Positions 45,436-57,000 of a DNA stretch of 64,000 bases are shown here, piece after piece. Location: positions 202,518,692 to 202,582,691 of the forward strand of contig NC_134360.1 in assembly GCF_048569485.1 (NCBI RefSeq), written 5' to 3'. The notes beneath the pieces were generated by a model. That model was not told the origin of the DNA. It searched no databases and worked only from the letters and a program-made list of their open reading frames with translations. Source of the stretch: Anomaloglossus baeobatrachus. Its lineage: Eukaryota > Chordata > Amphibia > Anura > Aromobatidae. A program made the translations under genes and the position numbers. Every line of letters begins with the position of its first letter. The first letter of the stretch is position 1.

Positions 45436-45505
45436 CGGATACCGGAGAGATGTCCTCTTCCTAGATCCTCCGGCTCGTCGGCACGAGGAGAGGTCGCCGG
45501 AAAAT
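45436..45505 (-). other. HCCS: Probable HCCS non-coding exon 1 and its splice donor
   Basis: On the minus strand the sequence reaches CCGGTATCCG|GTAAGAGC, a strong donor at 45435-45431. It lies just downstream (minus sense) of a promoter-like stretch and 12.3 kb upstream of the HCCS coding start, whose exon has an acceptor but no promoter. The assignment rests on position and donor quality only. The outer limit is set arbitrarily near the CRE. Confidence 0.5.
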
Positions 45506-45720
45506 GACGTCACGATGAATTGCGCATGCGGTGTGTCAGGCTGTGGCTGTTGCCTAGGTAACAGGCGTGCGCACACGTCATTGGGGACTATAGGCGGTCA
45601 TGTACATGTCATGATCAGGTGGCTCGTAGAGCCAAAATTCCCTGCGGCGCGGTGCATGCTGGGAGCTGTAGTTTGATAACGGCTTGGTGCGGGCTGAAGT
45701 GTGCCCGGTGTGCGGCTGCG
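45490..45720. promoter_or_regulatory. Compact, probably bidirectional promoter
   Basis: Within about 230 bp are CCGGAA (ETS core, 45498), TGACGTCA (full CRE, 45505-45512), TGCGCATGCG (NRF1-type, 45521-45530), GTTGCCTAGGTAAC (palindromic RFX X-box, 45549-45562) and GCATGCTGGGAGCTGTAGTT (reverse of the ZNF143/Staf element, 45654-45673). There is no TATA box and the region is CpG-rich, which is typical of housekeeping bidirectional promoters. NRF1 is the classic regulator of nuclear genes for mitochondrial proteins, fitting HCCS on the minus side. Motifs are seen; bidirectional use is inferred. Confidence 0.65.
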
Positions 45721-45724
45721 CAGA

Positions 45725-46069
45725 ATGCGGGCACTTCGTAGACTAGCCTCCACATACAGAGGACTTCTGCCAGTGAGAGCCCAGCAGGCAATATTGCGGA
45801 ATACACAGTGTGAGCCTCCACAGTGCGGACCCTGCAGTTCTGGGCCGGGCTTTGTGCTGTTCTGCTCAAAATGTCGGAGACTGAAAAAAATGTTTTTGAC
45901 AGTGTACGGCTTCTGTGATATTGGATCTTCATCAAATGTTGCTATGGTTACTGAGGGGCAGCCTCACACTGTTATTGACAGATGGGAAGACTCAATATTT
46001 ACAGCGAGGTCTCTTATTTCCATGGCTTCTGCCCTTCACCCTGTGCGCTGGCTGCCAGCCCGAGCCTGA
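45725..46069 (+). CDS. Short ORF or first exon with zinc-ribbon, possibly HSCB-like
   Basis: Begins MRALRRLASTYRGLLPVRAQ, an Arg-rich, acid-free, presequence-like start, and continues to a Cys cluster, CGPC-x10-CSKC followed by RRLK. That is a C-x2-C-x10-C-x2-C zinc-ribbon. It resembles the N-terminal metal-binding domain of HSCB, the mitochondrial iron-sulphur co-chaperone (human CWNC...CPQC RALQ), but the J-domain start (DYF) does not follow and no good donor sits just after the ribbon. Donor-like GTGAGA (45771) and GTGAGC (45810) occur earlier. The frame ends at 46069 exactly where the 58-bp satellite begins. It could be an HSCB exon 1 with an unseen or lost splice site, a pseudogene fragment or an unrelated small gene. 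Confidence 0.35.
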   Translation: MRALRRLASTYRGLLPVRAQQAILRNTQCEPPQCGPCSSGPGFVLFCSKCRRLKKMFLTVYGFCDIGSSSNVAMVTEGQPHTVIDRWEDSIFTARSLISMASALHPVRWLPARA

Positions 46070-48655
46070 CTAATGGGCACGGCACAGTCTCCCCTCATCA
46101 GCGCTCAGAGCACCGGACCGACCCTGACTGACGGGCACGGCACAGTCTCCCCTCAGCAGCGCTCAGAGCGCCGGACCGACCCTGACTGACGGGCACGGCA
46201 CAGTCTCCCCTCATCAGCGCTCAGAGCGCCGGACCGACCCTGACTGACGGACACGGCACAGTCTCCCCTCATCAGCGCTCAGAGCACCGGACCGACCCTG
46301 ACTGACGGGCACGGCACAGTCTCCCCTCATCAGCGCTCAGAGCACCGGACCGACCCTGACTGACGGGCACGGCACAGTCTCCCCTCAGCAGCGCTCAGAG
46401 CGCCGGACCGACCCTGACTGACGGGCACGGCACAGTCTCCCCTCATCAGCGCTCAGAGCGCCGGACCGACCCTGACTGACGGACACGGCACAGTCTCCCC
46501 TCATCAGCGCTCAGAGCACCGGACCGACCCTGACTGACGGGCACGGCACAGTCTCCCCTCATCAGCGCTCAGAGCACCGGACCGACCCTGACTGACGGGC
46601 ACGGCACAGTCTCCCCTCAGCAGCGCTCAGAGCGCCGGACCGACCCTGACTGACGGGCACGGCACAGTCTCCCCTCATCAGCGCTCAGAGCACCGGACCG
46701 ACCCTGACTGACGGGCACGGCACAGTCTCCCCTCATCAGCGCTCAGAGCACCGGACCGACCCTGACTGACGGGCACGGCACAGTCTCCCCTCAGCAGCGC
46801 TCAGAGCGCCGGACCGACCCTGACTGACGGGCACGGCACAGTCTCCCCTCATCAGCGCTCAGAGCGCCGGACCGACCCTGACTGACGGACACGGCACAGT
46901 CTCCCCTCATCAGCGCTCAGAGCACCGGACCGACCCTGACTGACGGGCACGGCACAGTCTCCCCTCATCAGCGCTCAGAGCGCCGGACCGACCCTGACTG
47001 ACGAGCACGGCACAGTCTCCCCTCATCAGCGCTCAGAGCGCCGGACCGACCCTGACTGACGGGCACGGCACAGTCTCCCCTCAGCAGCGCTCAGAGCACC
47101 GGACCGACCCTGACTGACGGGCACGGCACAGTCTCCCCTCAGCAGCGCTCAGAGCACCGGACCGACCCTGACTGACGGGCACGGCACAGTCTCCCCTCAT
47201 CAGCGCTCAGAGCACCGGACCAACCCTGACTGACGGGCACGGCACAGTCTCCCCTCATCAGCGCTCAGAGCACCGGACCAACCCTGACTGACGAGCACGG
47301 CACAGTCTCCCCTCATCAGCGCTCAGAGCGCCGGACCGACCCTGACTGACGGGCACGGCACAGTCTCCCCTCATCAGCGCTCAGAGCGCCGGACCGACCC
47401 TGACTGACGGGCACGGCACAGTCTCCCCTCATCAGCGCTCAGAGCGCCGGACCGACCCTGACTGACGGGCACGGCACAGTCTCCCCTCATCAGCGCTCAG
47501 AGCACCGGACCAACCCTGACTGACGGGCACGGCACAGTCTCCCCTCAGCAGCGCTCAGAGCACCGGACCGACCCTGACTGACGAACACAGCACAGTCTCC
47601 CCTCATCAGCGCTCAGAGCACCGGACCGACCCTGACTGACGGGCACGGCACAGTCTCCCCTCAGCAGCGCTCAGAGCACCGGACCGACCCTGACTGACGG
47701 GCACGGCACAGTCTCCCCTCAGCAGCGTTCAGAGCGCCGGACCGACCCTGACTGACGAACACAGCACAGTCTCCCCTCATCAGCGCTCAGAGCGCCGGAC
47801 CGACCCTGACTGACGAACACAGCACAGTCTCCCCTCATCAGCGCTCAGAGCACCGGACCGACCCTGACTGACGGGCACGGCACAGTCTCCCCTCAGCAGC
47901 GCTCAGAGCACCGGACCGACCCTGACTGACGGGCACGGCACAGTCTCCCCTCAGCAGCGCTCAGAGCGCCGGACCGACCCTGACTGACGAACACAGCACA
48001 GTCTCCCCTCATCAGCGCTCAGAGCGCCGGACCGACCCTGACTGACGAACACAGCACAGTCTCCCCTCATCAGCGCTCAGAGCGCCGGATCGACCCTGAC
48101 TGACGGGCACAGCACAGTCTCCCCTCATCAGCGCTCAGAGCGCCGGACCGACCCTGACTGACGGGCACGGCACAGTCTCCCCTCATCAGTGCTCAGAGCA
48201 CCGGACCGACCCTGACTGACGGGCACGGCACAGTCTCCCCTCATCAGCGCTCGGAGCACCGGACCGACCCTGACTGATGGGCACGGCACAGACTCCCCTC
48301 AGCAGCGCTCAGAGCACCGGACCGACCCTGACTGACGGGCACGGCACAGTCTCCCCTCATCAGTGCTCAGAGCACCGGACCGACCCTGACTGACGGGCAC
48401 GGCAGTGTCTCCCCTCATCAGCGCTCAGAGCACCGGACCGACCCTGACTGACGGGCACGGCACAGTCTCCCCTCATCAGCGCTCAGAGCACCGGACCGAC
48501 CCTGACTGACGGGCACGGCACAGTCTCCCCTCAGCAGCGCTCAGAGCACCGGACCGACCCTGACTGACGGGCACGGCACAGTCTCCCCTCAGCAGCGCTC
48601 AGACCACCGGACCGACCCTGACTGACGGGCACGGCAGTGTCTCCCCTCATCAGCG
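46062..48655. repeat. 58-bp satellite array
   Basis: About 45 copies of a 58-bp unit containing GGGCACGGCACAGTCTCCCC and GCGCTCAGAGCACCGGACCG. Diagnostic variants (CATCAGC/CAGCAGC, CACCGG/CGCCGG, ACGGGCAC/ACGGACAC/ACGAACAC) recur in a four-unit order at the left end, so a 232-bp higher-order unit is likely. It begins exactly where the ORF at 45725-46069 ends. Confidence 0.97.
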
Positions 48656-48848
48656 CTCGGAGTTTATCACTTTCTGTGTTTTTGATGCTTTTTGAGGATT
48701 GAGATCTGGGAGTTTCCTGGTTATCGCCCAAAATGTCAGTGTATAGTTCACTAACGAAGCTGAAGTTGGTTTGTTATTTGTCCAGTTTCTTATTTGGCTA
48801 GTATTTTCTGTTTTTTACAGGTTTCTCAACAAAAATGAAACATCTCAA
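48656..48848. other. Unique spacer between two satellites
   Basis: T-rich sequence with TTTTTTACAG at 48811-48820 resembling a splice acceptor, but no convincing exon follows before the 29-bp array. Confidence 0.4.
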
Positions 48849-49222
48849 GTATATAATAACACGCAGTCAAGTGTCCTGTGTATAATACCATGCAGTCATG
48901 TGCCCTGTATATAATACCATGCAGTCATGTGCCCTGTATATAATACCATGCAGTCATGTGTCCTGTATATAATACCACGCAGTCATGTGCCCTGTATATA
49001 ATACCACGCAGTCATGTGCCCTGTATATAATACCATGCAGTCATGTGCCCTGTATATAATACCACGCAGTCATGTGCCCTGTATATAATACCACGCAGTC
49101 ATGTGCCCTGTACATAATACCATGCAGTCATGTGTCCTGTATATAATACCATGCAGTCATGTGCCCTGTATATAATACCACGCAGTCATGTGCCCTGTAT
49201 AGAATACCATGCAGTCATGTGT

Positions 49223-50019
49223 TGTTAGGGCCAGGTGGACGGGCAGACCCAGGAGGTGGATCCACTGGGCTGAACACCTCAACGAGGGCAAGGTGCCCGG
49301 TAGCCGGAGCACTAGCAGGACAGTCCGTTTAGAGGAGTGGAGTAAAGAAGTCCCTGGGACCACGGGGTCTCTGATGGTAGTCCGGGTGACGGAGCTCAGG
49401 TTCGGAGGCCGAGATATCGTCAGGCAGAGTCCGGAACCAATGGAGCGAGAAGACGGGTCACCACAGGGATCGGAGATGGCAGGAGCTGACGGGATGGCAG
49501 GCCGTCACCGTTCGGGGTCGGGTATCGTCAGGACCGGTTGGCGAGGCAGGATCAGCTCTACGAGAGAGATAGGTGAGTATATCACAGACACAAGGAGACC
49601 TGACTCCTAGCTTAGAAAGCACAAAGAACAGGCCCCGCCCACTTGGAAAGGATCCCCCTATATACCCAGTACCTGATCCTTCAATATCCTGTTGGAGGAC
49701 ACTGGCCCTTTAAGAAAGGGTCAATGACCGCGCGCGCGCCCTAATGCACATGCGCGAGGCCTGGGTGCCAGAAGCCAGGGCAGGGAGCGGTGAACAGGAG
49801 GCAGGGGAGCCGGCCTGGAGCAGAGCTGCCGACGGGCGCCGGGAGCGGGGACCGAGCCGCCTGGGGAGCGCAGGTGATGGGGGCTGGAGGCTGTGGAGCG
49901 GGGGACGCCTGATAGAGGAGCCGGGGAGCGAGGCAGGGAAGCCGGGGAGCGTGGCAGGTGAGCCGGGGAGCGAGGCAGGGGAGCCGGGGAGCAAGGCAGG
50001 GGACCCGGGGAGGGTGACA
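49223..50019 (-). repeat. 3' LTR of the chromovirus at 49.2-55.0 kb
   Basis: 797 bp, TGTTAGGG...GGTGACA on the plus strand. It ends in a GC-rich tandem AGCCGGGGAGCGAGGCAGGG stretch and contains a TAGGTGAGTATATC word on the strand opposite to the element. Confidence 0.92.
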
Positions 50020-53000
50020 GTACCCCCCTCCCCACGCCCCCCTCCCCGCAACCGGGACAGGAAGGCACGAATCAGAGGAGTACCCACATTCTCCCGAGGT
50101 TCCCAGGACCTATCCTCAGGACCATACCCTGCCCAGTCCACCAGGAAGAACTGTCGGCCTCGTACGGTTTTCATGGCCACGATATCCCTTACCGCATAGA
50201 TGTCATCATCAGCAATAGGAGGAGGAGCAGAACTGGCAGCAGCGGAGAAGGGACCAAGGACAACCGGCTTGAGCAGGGAGACGTGGAAGGAGTTGGGTAT
50301 TCTCATTGTGGCCGGGAGCTGCAGCTTGTAGGAGACCTCATTTATTTTGCTGATGACCTTAAACGGCCCGATGTAGCGAGGACCCAGCTTGTATGATGGT
50401 AGCTTCAATCGGACGTACTTGGAAGCAAGCCAGACCAGATCTCCTGGAGAGAAACACGGGGGATCCAGACGCCTCTTGTCTGCGTGTCTCTTCATCCGCA
50501 GGGAAGCACGTCCAAGGGACGTCTTGACAGAGTCCCAAATTGTAGAAAAGTCACGGACTACAGCATCAGCAGCAGGGACATCCGAGGAAGAGGATACAGG
50601 TAATGGGACGGAAGGCTGAAGACCGTAAACGACATGGAAGGGAGAGCTGGAGGAGGACTAACTGACGTGGTGGTTATGGGAGAATTCAGCCCAAGGAAGA
50701 AGCGTGGACCAGTCGTCGTGATGGGCGTTGACGTAGTGACGTAAGAAGGATGTCAAGATCTGATTGACTCGTTCCACTTGGCCATTCGACTGAGGATGGT
50801 AGGCTGAAGAAAAGTCCAGAGTCACTCCCAGATGTTTGCAGAGAGCCCTCCAGAAGCGGGAGGTAAACTGAGTTCCTCTGTCGGACACAATGTGTGATGG
50901 AAAGCCATGCAACCGGAAGATGTGCTGTATGTAAGCGTCAGCGAGTTCCTGGGCAGAGGGCAGTCCAGCCATAGGGACGAAATGAGCCATTTTGGAGAAC
51001 CAATCCACCACGACCCATATGACTGTGTGTCCGGAGGACAGGGGCAAGTCCGTAATAAAGTCCATCGCAATGTGTTGCCACGGAACAGAGGGTATAGGCA
51101 GAGGCAGAAGACGACCATATGGCAGGTGTTCCTGGCACAAGAGGAGCAGGCTGAGACAAAAGAAGCGACGTCCGTGCGAAGGGATGGCCACCAGTAGTGA
51201 CGTACGATTGTACTCCATGTTTTCTTCTGACCAGCATGGCCGGCTATTTTCGAGGCATGGCCCCAGTGCAACACTTTTCTCCTGTCAGTCACAGAGACAT
51301 AGGTCTTCCCAGGTGGTATCTGGGCCAGGGTGACAGGAGCCACCGGAATGATCTTCCTAGGACAGATGATGGGCTGGGATGTCTCCTCCTCCTGCTCCAT
51401 GGGCATGAATGACCTGGACAAGGCATCTGCTCTTACATTCTTGTTCGCGGGTCGAAAATGGAGCTGAAAAATCGAACCTGGCAAAGAACAAGGACCACCT
51501 GGCCTGCCGTGGGTTCAGTCGCTGAGCGGACCGCAGGTATTCCAGGTTCTTGTGGTCCGTGTAATTGATCACGGGGTACACTGCTCCCTCCAGAAGGTAG
51601 CGCCATTCCTCCAGAGCCAGTTTGACTGCCAATGGCTCTCGGTCACCGATGGTGTAGTTGCGTTCAGGCGCTGAGAAGCTCTTGGAGAAGAAACCGCAAG
51701 TAACCATTTTCCCGGAGGAGGACTTCTGCATCAGCACTGCTCCGGCTCCCGAGGAGGAGGCATCCACCTCCAAGGTAAACTGTCGGTTTAACTCAGGACG
51801 GTGGAGCACAGGGGAAGAAGCAAATGCCTGTTTCAGGGAGCCAAACGCGGCGTCGGCCGCAGGTGACCAGTCCTTTGGATTAGCCCCCTTCTTGGTCAAG
51901 GCGGAGAGAGGTGCAGTCAGAGCAGAGAAGTGAGGGATGAACTGACGATAATAGTTTGCGAATCCCAGAAAGCGTTGGATTGCCTTCAGTCCGGAAGGAG
52001 GGGGCCAGTTGAGAATGGAAGAGACCTTCTCCGGGTCCATCTGCAGACCGGTATCGGAGATTACGTAACCCAAGAAGGGAAGAGAAGACTGCTCGAATAC
52101 ACACTTTTCGTACTTGGCGTACAGGCGATTCTCTCTCAGTCTTTGTAGTACCAGCTGCACGTTCTCTCTGTGGGTCTGGAGGTCCGGAGAGAAGACCAGG
52201 ATATCGTCAAGATACACCACCACACAGACGTAGAGAAGGTCCCGGAACACGTCGTTCACCAATTCCTGAAACACTGCTGGTGCGTTACAGAGGCCGAAGG
52301 GCATCACGCAGTATTCATAGTGCCCATCGCGAGTATTGAATGCGGTCTTCCATTCGTCCCCAGAGCGGATGCGGACCAGGTTGTAGGCACCCCGAAGATC
52401 CAACTTGGTAAACACACGAGCTCCTCTAAGCCGATCAAACAATTCGGGGATGAGCGGCAGGGAGTATTTATTTTTCACGGTGATTTGGTTCAATCCCCGG
52501 TAGTCAATGCATGGGCGTAGATCGCCCTCTTTCTTCTTAACGAAGAAGAAGCCTGCTCCAGCAGGAGAGGAGGACCTCCGAATGAATCCCCTTGCTAGGT
52601 TCTCCGTGATGTAGGCAGACATGGCCCTAGTTTCAGCAGGAGACAGCGGATATAGCCGTCCTCGAGGTGGTGTAGTTCCCGGGAGTAGGTCGATGGCACA
52701 GTCATAAGGATGATGTGGCGGAAGTACCTCTGATTCCTTTTTATAAAAGACGTCCGCGAAGGACCAATAGGCCGAGGGCAGTCCCGGTAGGGAGTCCGGA
52801 ACCGGAGGTCGTCGGATGGGCTGTATAGTCTTTAGACAATTCTCGTGGCAAGAGGAGCCCCTTCGGGGGATTTCACCAGTACCCCAGCTGACTGATGGTT
52901 CGTGTGTCCGTAACCAGGGGAGTCCCAGCAGGATTTGATGGGACATGTGTGGGAGGACGTAGAGAGCGATGTTCTTGGTGTGCAGGGCACCGATACGTAG

Positions 53001-54215
53001 TTCCACCGGCTTGGTGATCCACGAGATGGTGTCAGAGAGGGGTCTCCCATCTACAGAGGCAATCACGAGGGGTTTGTCGAGTGGAGTAACAGGCACCTGG
53101 TACTTGTCCACCGTGGCCTGCTGGATGAAATTGCCTGCTGCCCCGGAATCGAGGTACGCCTCGGCCGTGAACCGCGTCTCTCCCGTTGTCACTTGAACAG
53201 TCCACGTAACCGGGTCTGAGAGAGTCCCAGCACCTAGGGTGGCCTCTCCTACCAACCCTAGGCTTTGGAGTTTCCCGGCCTCTCTGGACAGGAGCGTAGA
53301 AGGTGTGTGCCCTCTCCGCAGTAGAAGCAGAGACCCTTGGCGAGCCGTTCTGCTCGGCGTTGTTCGGACTGCCGCAAACGGTCAATCTGCATGGGCTCGT
53401 GGACAGAGACACCAGACGACGTTGACTGAAGTACGGCGGGCTTCTGCGGAGGAGAGGAATGCCGTATCGGACGTCTCTCACGGGACACCTCTTTGGATCG
53501 TTCCTGGAATCTGAGGTCCACGCGGGTGGCTAGTGCGATCAGGGCATCCAGGGTGGAAGGAACATCGCGGCCTGCCAGCTCGTCCTTAATACGGCTGGAG
53601 AGTCCTTCCCAGAAGGCGGCGGTGAGGGCTTCATTGTTCCACCCCAATTCTGAGGCCAAAGTGCGGAAGCGGATGGCATACTGCCCTACCGTCGTAGTCC
53701 CCTGACGTAGCCTGAGAAGTGATGAGGCGGATGCAGCGGCACGTCCAGGTTCGTCAAAGGTGTTTCTGAATGCCTGCAGGAAGTCCTGGATGTTGGTAGT
53801 CACAGGGTCCTCCTTTTCCCACAAGGGGTTCATCCAGGCCAGTGCCTCACCCTCTAGATGTGACATCACAAACGCCACCTTGGCTTGGTCGGAGGCAAAC
53901 AAGTGCGGAAGCAGCTTGAAATGAAGGGAGCACTGGTTTAGGAATCCCCTGCAGGTCTTGGGATCTCCGGTGTACCGGGGTGGTGAAGCCAAACGAAGTC
54001 TGGAAGCATCCGAGGAGGCTGCCTCGGGAGCTGTGGCCGTGGAATGTACAGTGGAAACCTGAGATGCCAAGGATGTGGCCGTCGCTTGTAGCGTGTTCAG
54101 GCGGGTATCCACAGAAGACATGAAGTTCAGCATGCGGGTCTGGGTCTCGCGCTGGCGTGTGAGTTCCTACTGCAAGGCCGCTAGTGCTTCGGCGGGATCC
54201 ATGGCCTGTTCTTAC

Positions 54216-55013
54216 TGTTAGGGCCAGGTGGACGGGCAGACCCAGGAGGTGGATCCACTGGGCTGAACACCTCAACGAGGGCAAGGTGCCCGGTAGCCGG
54301 AGCACTAGCAGGACAGTCCATTTAGAGGAGTGGAGTAAAGAAGTCCCTGGGACCACGGGGTCTCTGAGGGTAGTCCGGGTGACGGAGCTCGGGTTCGGAG
54401 GCCGAGATGTCGTCAGGCAGAGTCCGGAACCAATGGAGCGAGAAGACGGGTCACCACAGGGATCGGAGATGGCAGGAGCTGACGGGATGGCAGGCCGTCA
54501 CCGTTCGGGGTTCGGGTATCGTCAGGACCGGTTGGCGAGGCAGGATCGGCTCTACGAGAGAGATAGGTGAGTATATCACAGACACAAGGAGACCTGACTC
54601 CTAGCTTAGAAAACACGAAGAACAGGCCCCGCCCATTTGGAAAGGATCCCCCTATATACCCAGTACCTGATCCTTCAATATCCTGTTGGAGGACACTGGC
54701 CCTTTAAGAAAGGGTCAATGACCGCGCGCACGCCCTAATGCGCATGCGCGAGGCCCGGGTGCCAGAAGCCAGGGCAGGGAGCGGTGAACAGGAGGCAGGG
54801 GAGCCGGCCTGGAGCAGAGCTGCCGACGGGCGCCGGGAGCGGGGACCGAGCCGCCTGGGGAGCGCAGGTGATGGGGGCTGGAGGCTGTGGAGCTGGGGAC
54901 GCCTGATAGAGGAGCTGGGGAGCGAGGCAGGGAAGCCGGGGAGCGTGGCAGGTGAGCCGGGGAGCGAGGCAGGGGAGCCGGGAAGCAAGGCAGGGGACCC
55001 GGGGAGCGTGACA
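54216..55013 (-). repeat. 5' LTR of the chromovirus at 49.2-55.0 kb
   Basis: 798 bp, about 98 % identical by eye to 49223-50019, joined to the gag side of the element. Confidence 0.92.
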
Positions 55014-55918
55014 TGTGTCCTGTATATAATACCACGCAGTCATGTGTCCTGTATATAATACCACGCAGTCATGTGTCCTGTATATAATACCACGCAGTCA
55101 TGTGTCCTCTATATAATACCATGCAGTCATGTGCCCTGTATATAATACCACGCAGTCATGTGCCCTGTATATAATACCATGCAGTCATGTGTCGTGTATA
55201 TAATACCACGCAGTCATGTGCCCTGTATATAATACCACGCAGTCATGTGCCCTGTATATAATACCACGCAGTCATGTCCCCTGTATATAATACCATGCAG
55301 TCATGTGCCCTGTATATAATACCATGCAGTCATGTGTCCTGTATATAATACCATGCAGTCATGTGCCCTGTATATAATACCATGCAGTCATGTGCCCTGT
55401 ATATAATACCATGCAGTCATGTGCCCTGTATATAATACCATGCAGTCATGTGCCCTGTATATAATACCATGCAGTCATGTGCCCTGTATATAATACCATG
55501 CAGTCATGTGCCCTGTATATAATACCATGCAGTCATGTGCCCTGTATATAATACCATGCAGTCATGTGCCCTGTATATAATACCATGCAGTCATGTGCCC
55601 TGTATATAATACCATGCAGTCATGTGCCCTGTATATAATACCATGCAGTCATGTATCCTGTATATAATACCATGCAGTCATGTGCCCTGTATATAATACC
55701 ATGCAGTCATGTGCCTTGTATATAATACCATGCAGTCATGTGCCTTGTATATAATACCATGCAGTCATGTGCCCTGTATATAATACCATGCAGTCATGTG
55801 CCTTGTATATAATACCATGCAGTCATGTGCCCTGTATATAATACCATGCAGTCATGTGCCCTGTATATAATACCATGCAGTCATGTTCCCTGTATATAAT
55901 ACCATGCAGTCTTTGTGC

Positions 55919-57000
55919 TGTTACGAGGGGGACACGGGGAAGCGAGCCAAGATGGGAAATGGACAGCTTCCGCCGGTCAAGGTCCACTGTGCGGTGTAAG
56001 GGACCGCCGCTATGGTCAGGAAAGAGTGAGCGGGTTGCTACTAGTGATCGTCTGGAATGTCACAGACGATCTATGTACACCGATCTGCCCTAACCCGTGA
56101 GGGTTGTATGGCACAGATCTCACGGCTCGGTGTACCTGTTGCACGGGGAAGCACAGAGGTGCCCACGCACGTGTGCCAGTGGAAGTCACGAGAATATGGC
56201 ACGAGGGTAGCACAGAGGTGCCCACGCACGTGTGCTTTCAATAACCAGGTGAGTCCAATGGAGACTTGAGGAGCTCACCTGGGACAGGAACACGGCCTGT
56301 TGACGGGGGTACTGCCGGAGCAGCAAGGCAGGAACACGGCCTGCAAACGAGGTACTGCCGGAGCAGCAAGGGCCAAGCCCACAAGAGACAGTAATGCCTG
56401 AGCAGTGGCGTGGCAGCACGCTGCCAGACATCCAAACATAGAAGGACGGTCGCGCACCGCCATGATGGCAGGGGGAGCTTTTAAGGAGGTGTAGCTCCAC
56501 CCAAGGGCGGGCGCGAGACGGGCGTGACTCAATCAGGGTTCGTGACGTCCTGGCCCAGCCAGTCAGGATTCAGCACATCACCAGCCTCGTCATGGGGCCG
56601 TGTGATATCAGTGAGCGAATCAGAAGACGTCACGTGGAGCACATGCTCATCCTCCTGCCTCTGGGTCATAAAGGCGGGATCCCCGGTTTCACAATGTGCA
56701 GAGACATGGGAAGTCTTGCTGCTTCCCTGAGCATCTATTCTTTGCACACTGCGCAACTTCCCAGAGCCTCCATGATGCTGAGCAGGAGAGCTCGTGGCAG
56801 GCAAGGGATGGGAGACCGCTCCATTCCCTGCAAGGGGAGAACCACTAGGTGTCACCCTTCTGCTGTGTCTCAGAGAAGGCAACTCCTGCAGACTGCACAG
56901 TCTCCCAGACCTTTGGTGCTGCTGAGCAGTAGGGCTCGTGGCCGACAAGGAATGGGGGACCACCTCATTCCTTGCAACAAGAGAGCCACGACGTGTAACA
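55919..57000 (-). repeat. 3' LTR of the 55.9-59.7 kb element
   Basis: 1082 bp, TGTTACGAGG...GTGTAACA on the plus strand, with short inverted TGTTAC/GTAACA tips. Confidence 0.9.

Larger units (their letters stand above)
49223..55013 (-). mobile_element. Ty3/Gypsy chromovirus fossil, nearly full length
   Basis: A 5.8-kb LTR retrotransposon in minus orientation inside the 29-bp satellite, with a 5-bp duplication TGTGT (49218-49222 / 55014-55018). Parts in its own 5'-3' order: 5' LTR 54216-55013; gag with zinc knuckle, about 53258-54200; protease, reverse transcriptase and RNase H, about 51357-53255; integrase, about 50400-51484; chromodomain, about 49900-50300; purine-rich tract; 3' LTR 49223-50019. 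The chromodomain places it among chromoviruses. The coding region is nearly whole, with a handful (about three to five) of breaks. The LTRs differ by roughly 2 % by eye, so it is fairly young. Confidence 0.93.

Noticed and set aside
50822-52520. Plus-strand frames within the 49.2-55.0 kb element
   Set aside because: Antisense shadows of the retroelement coding region.
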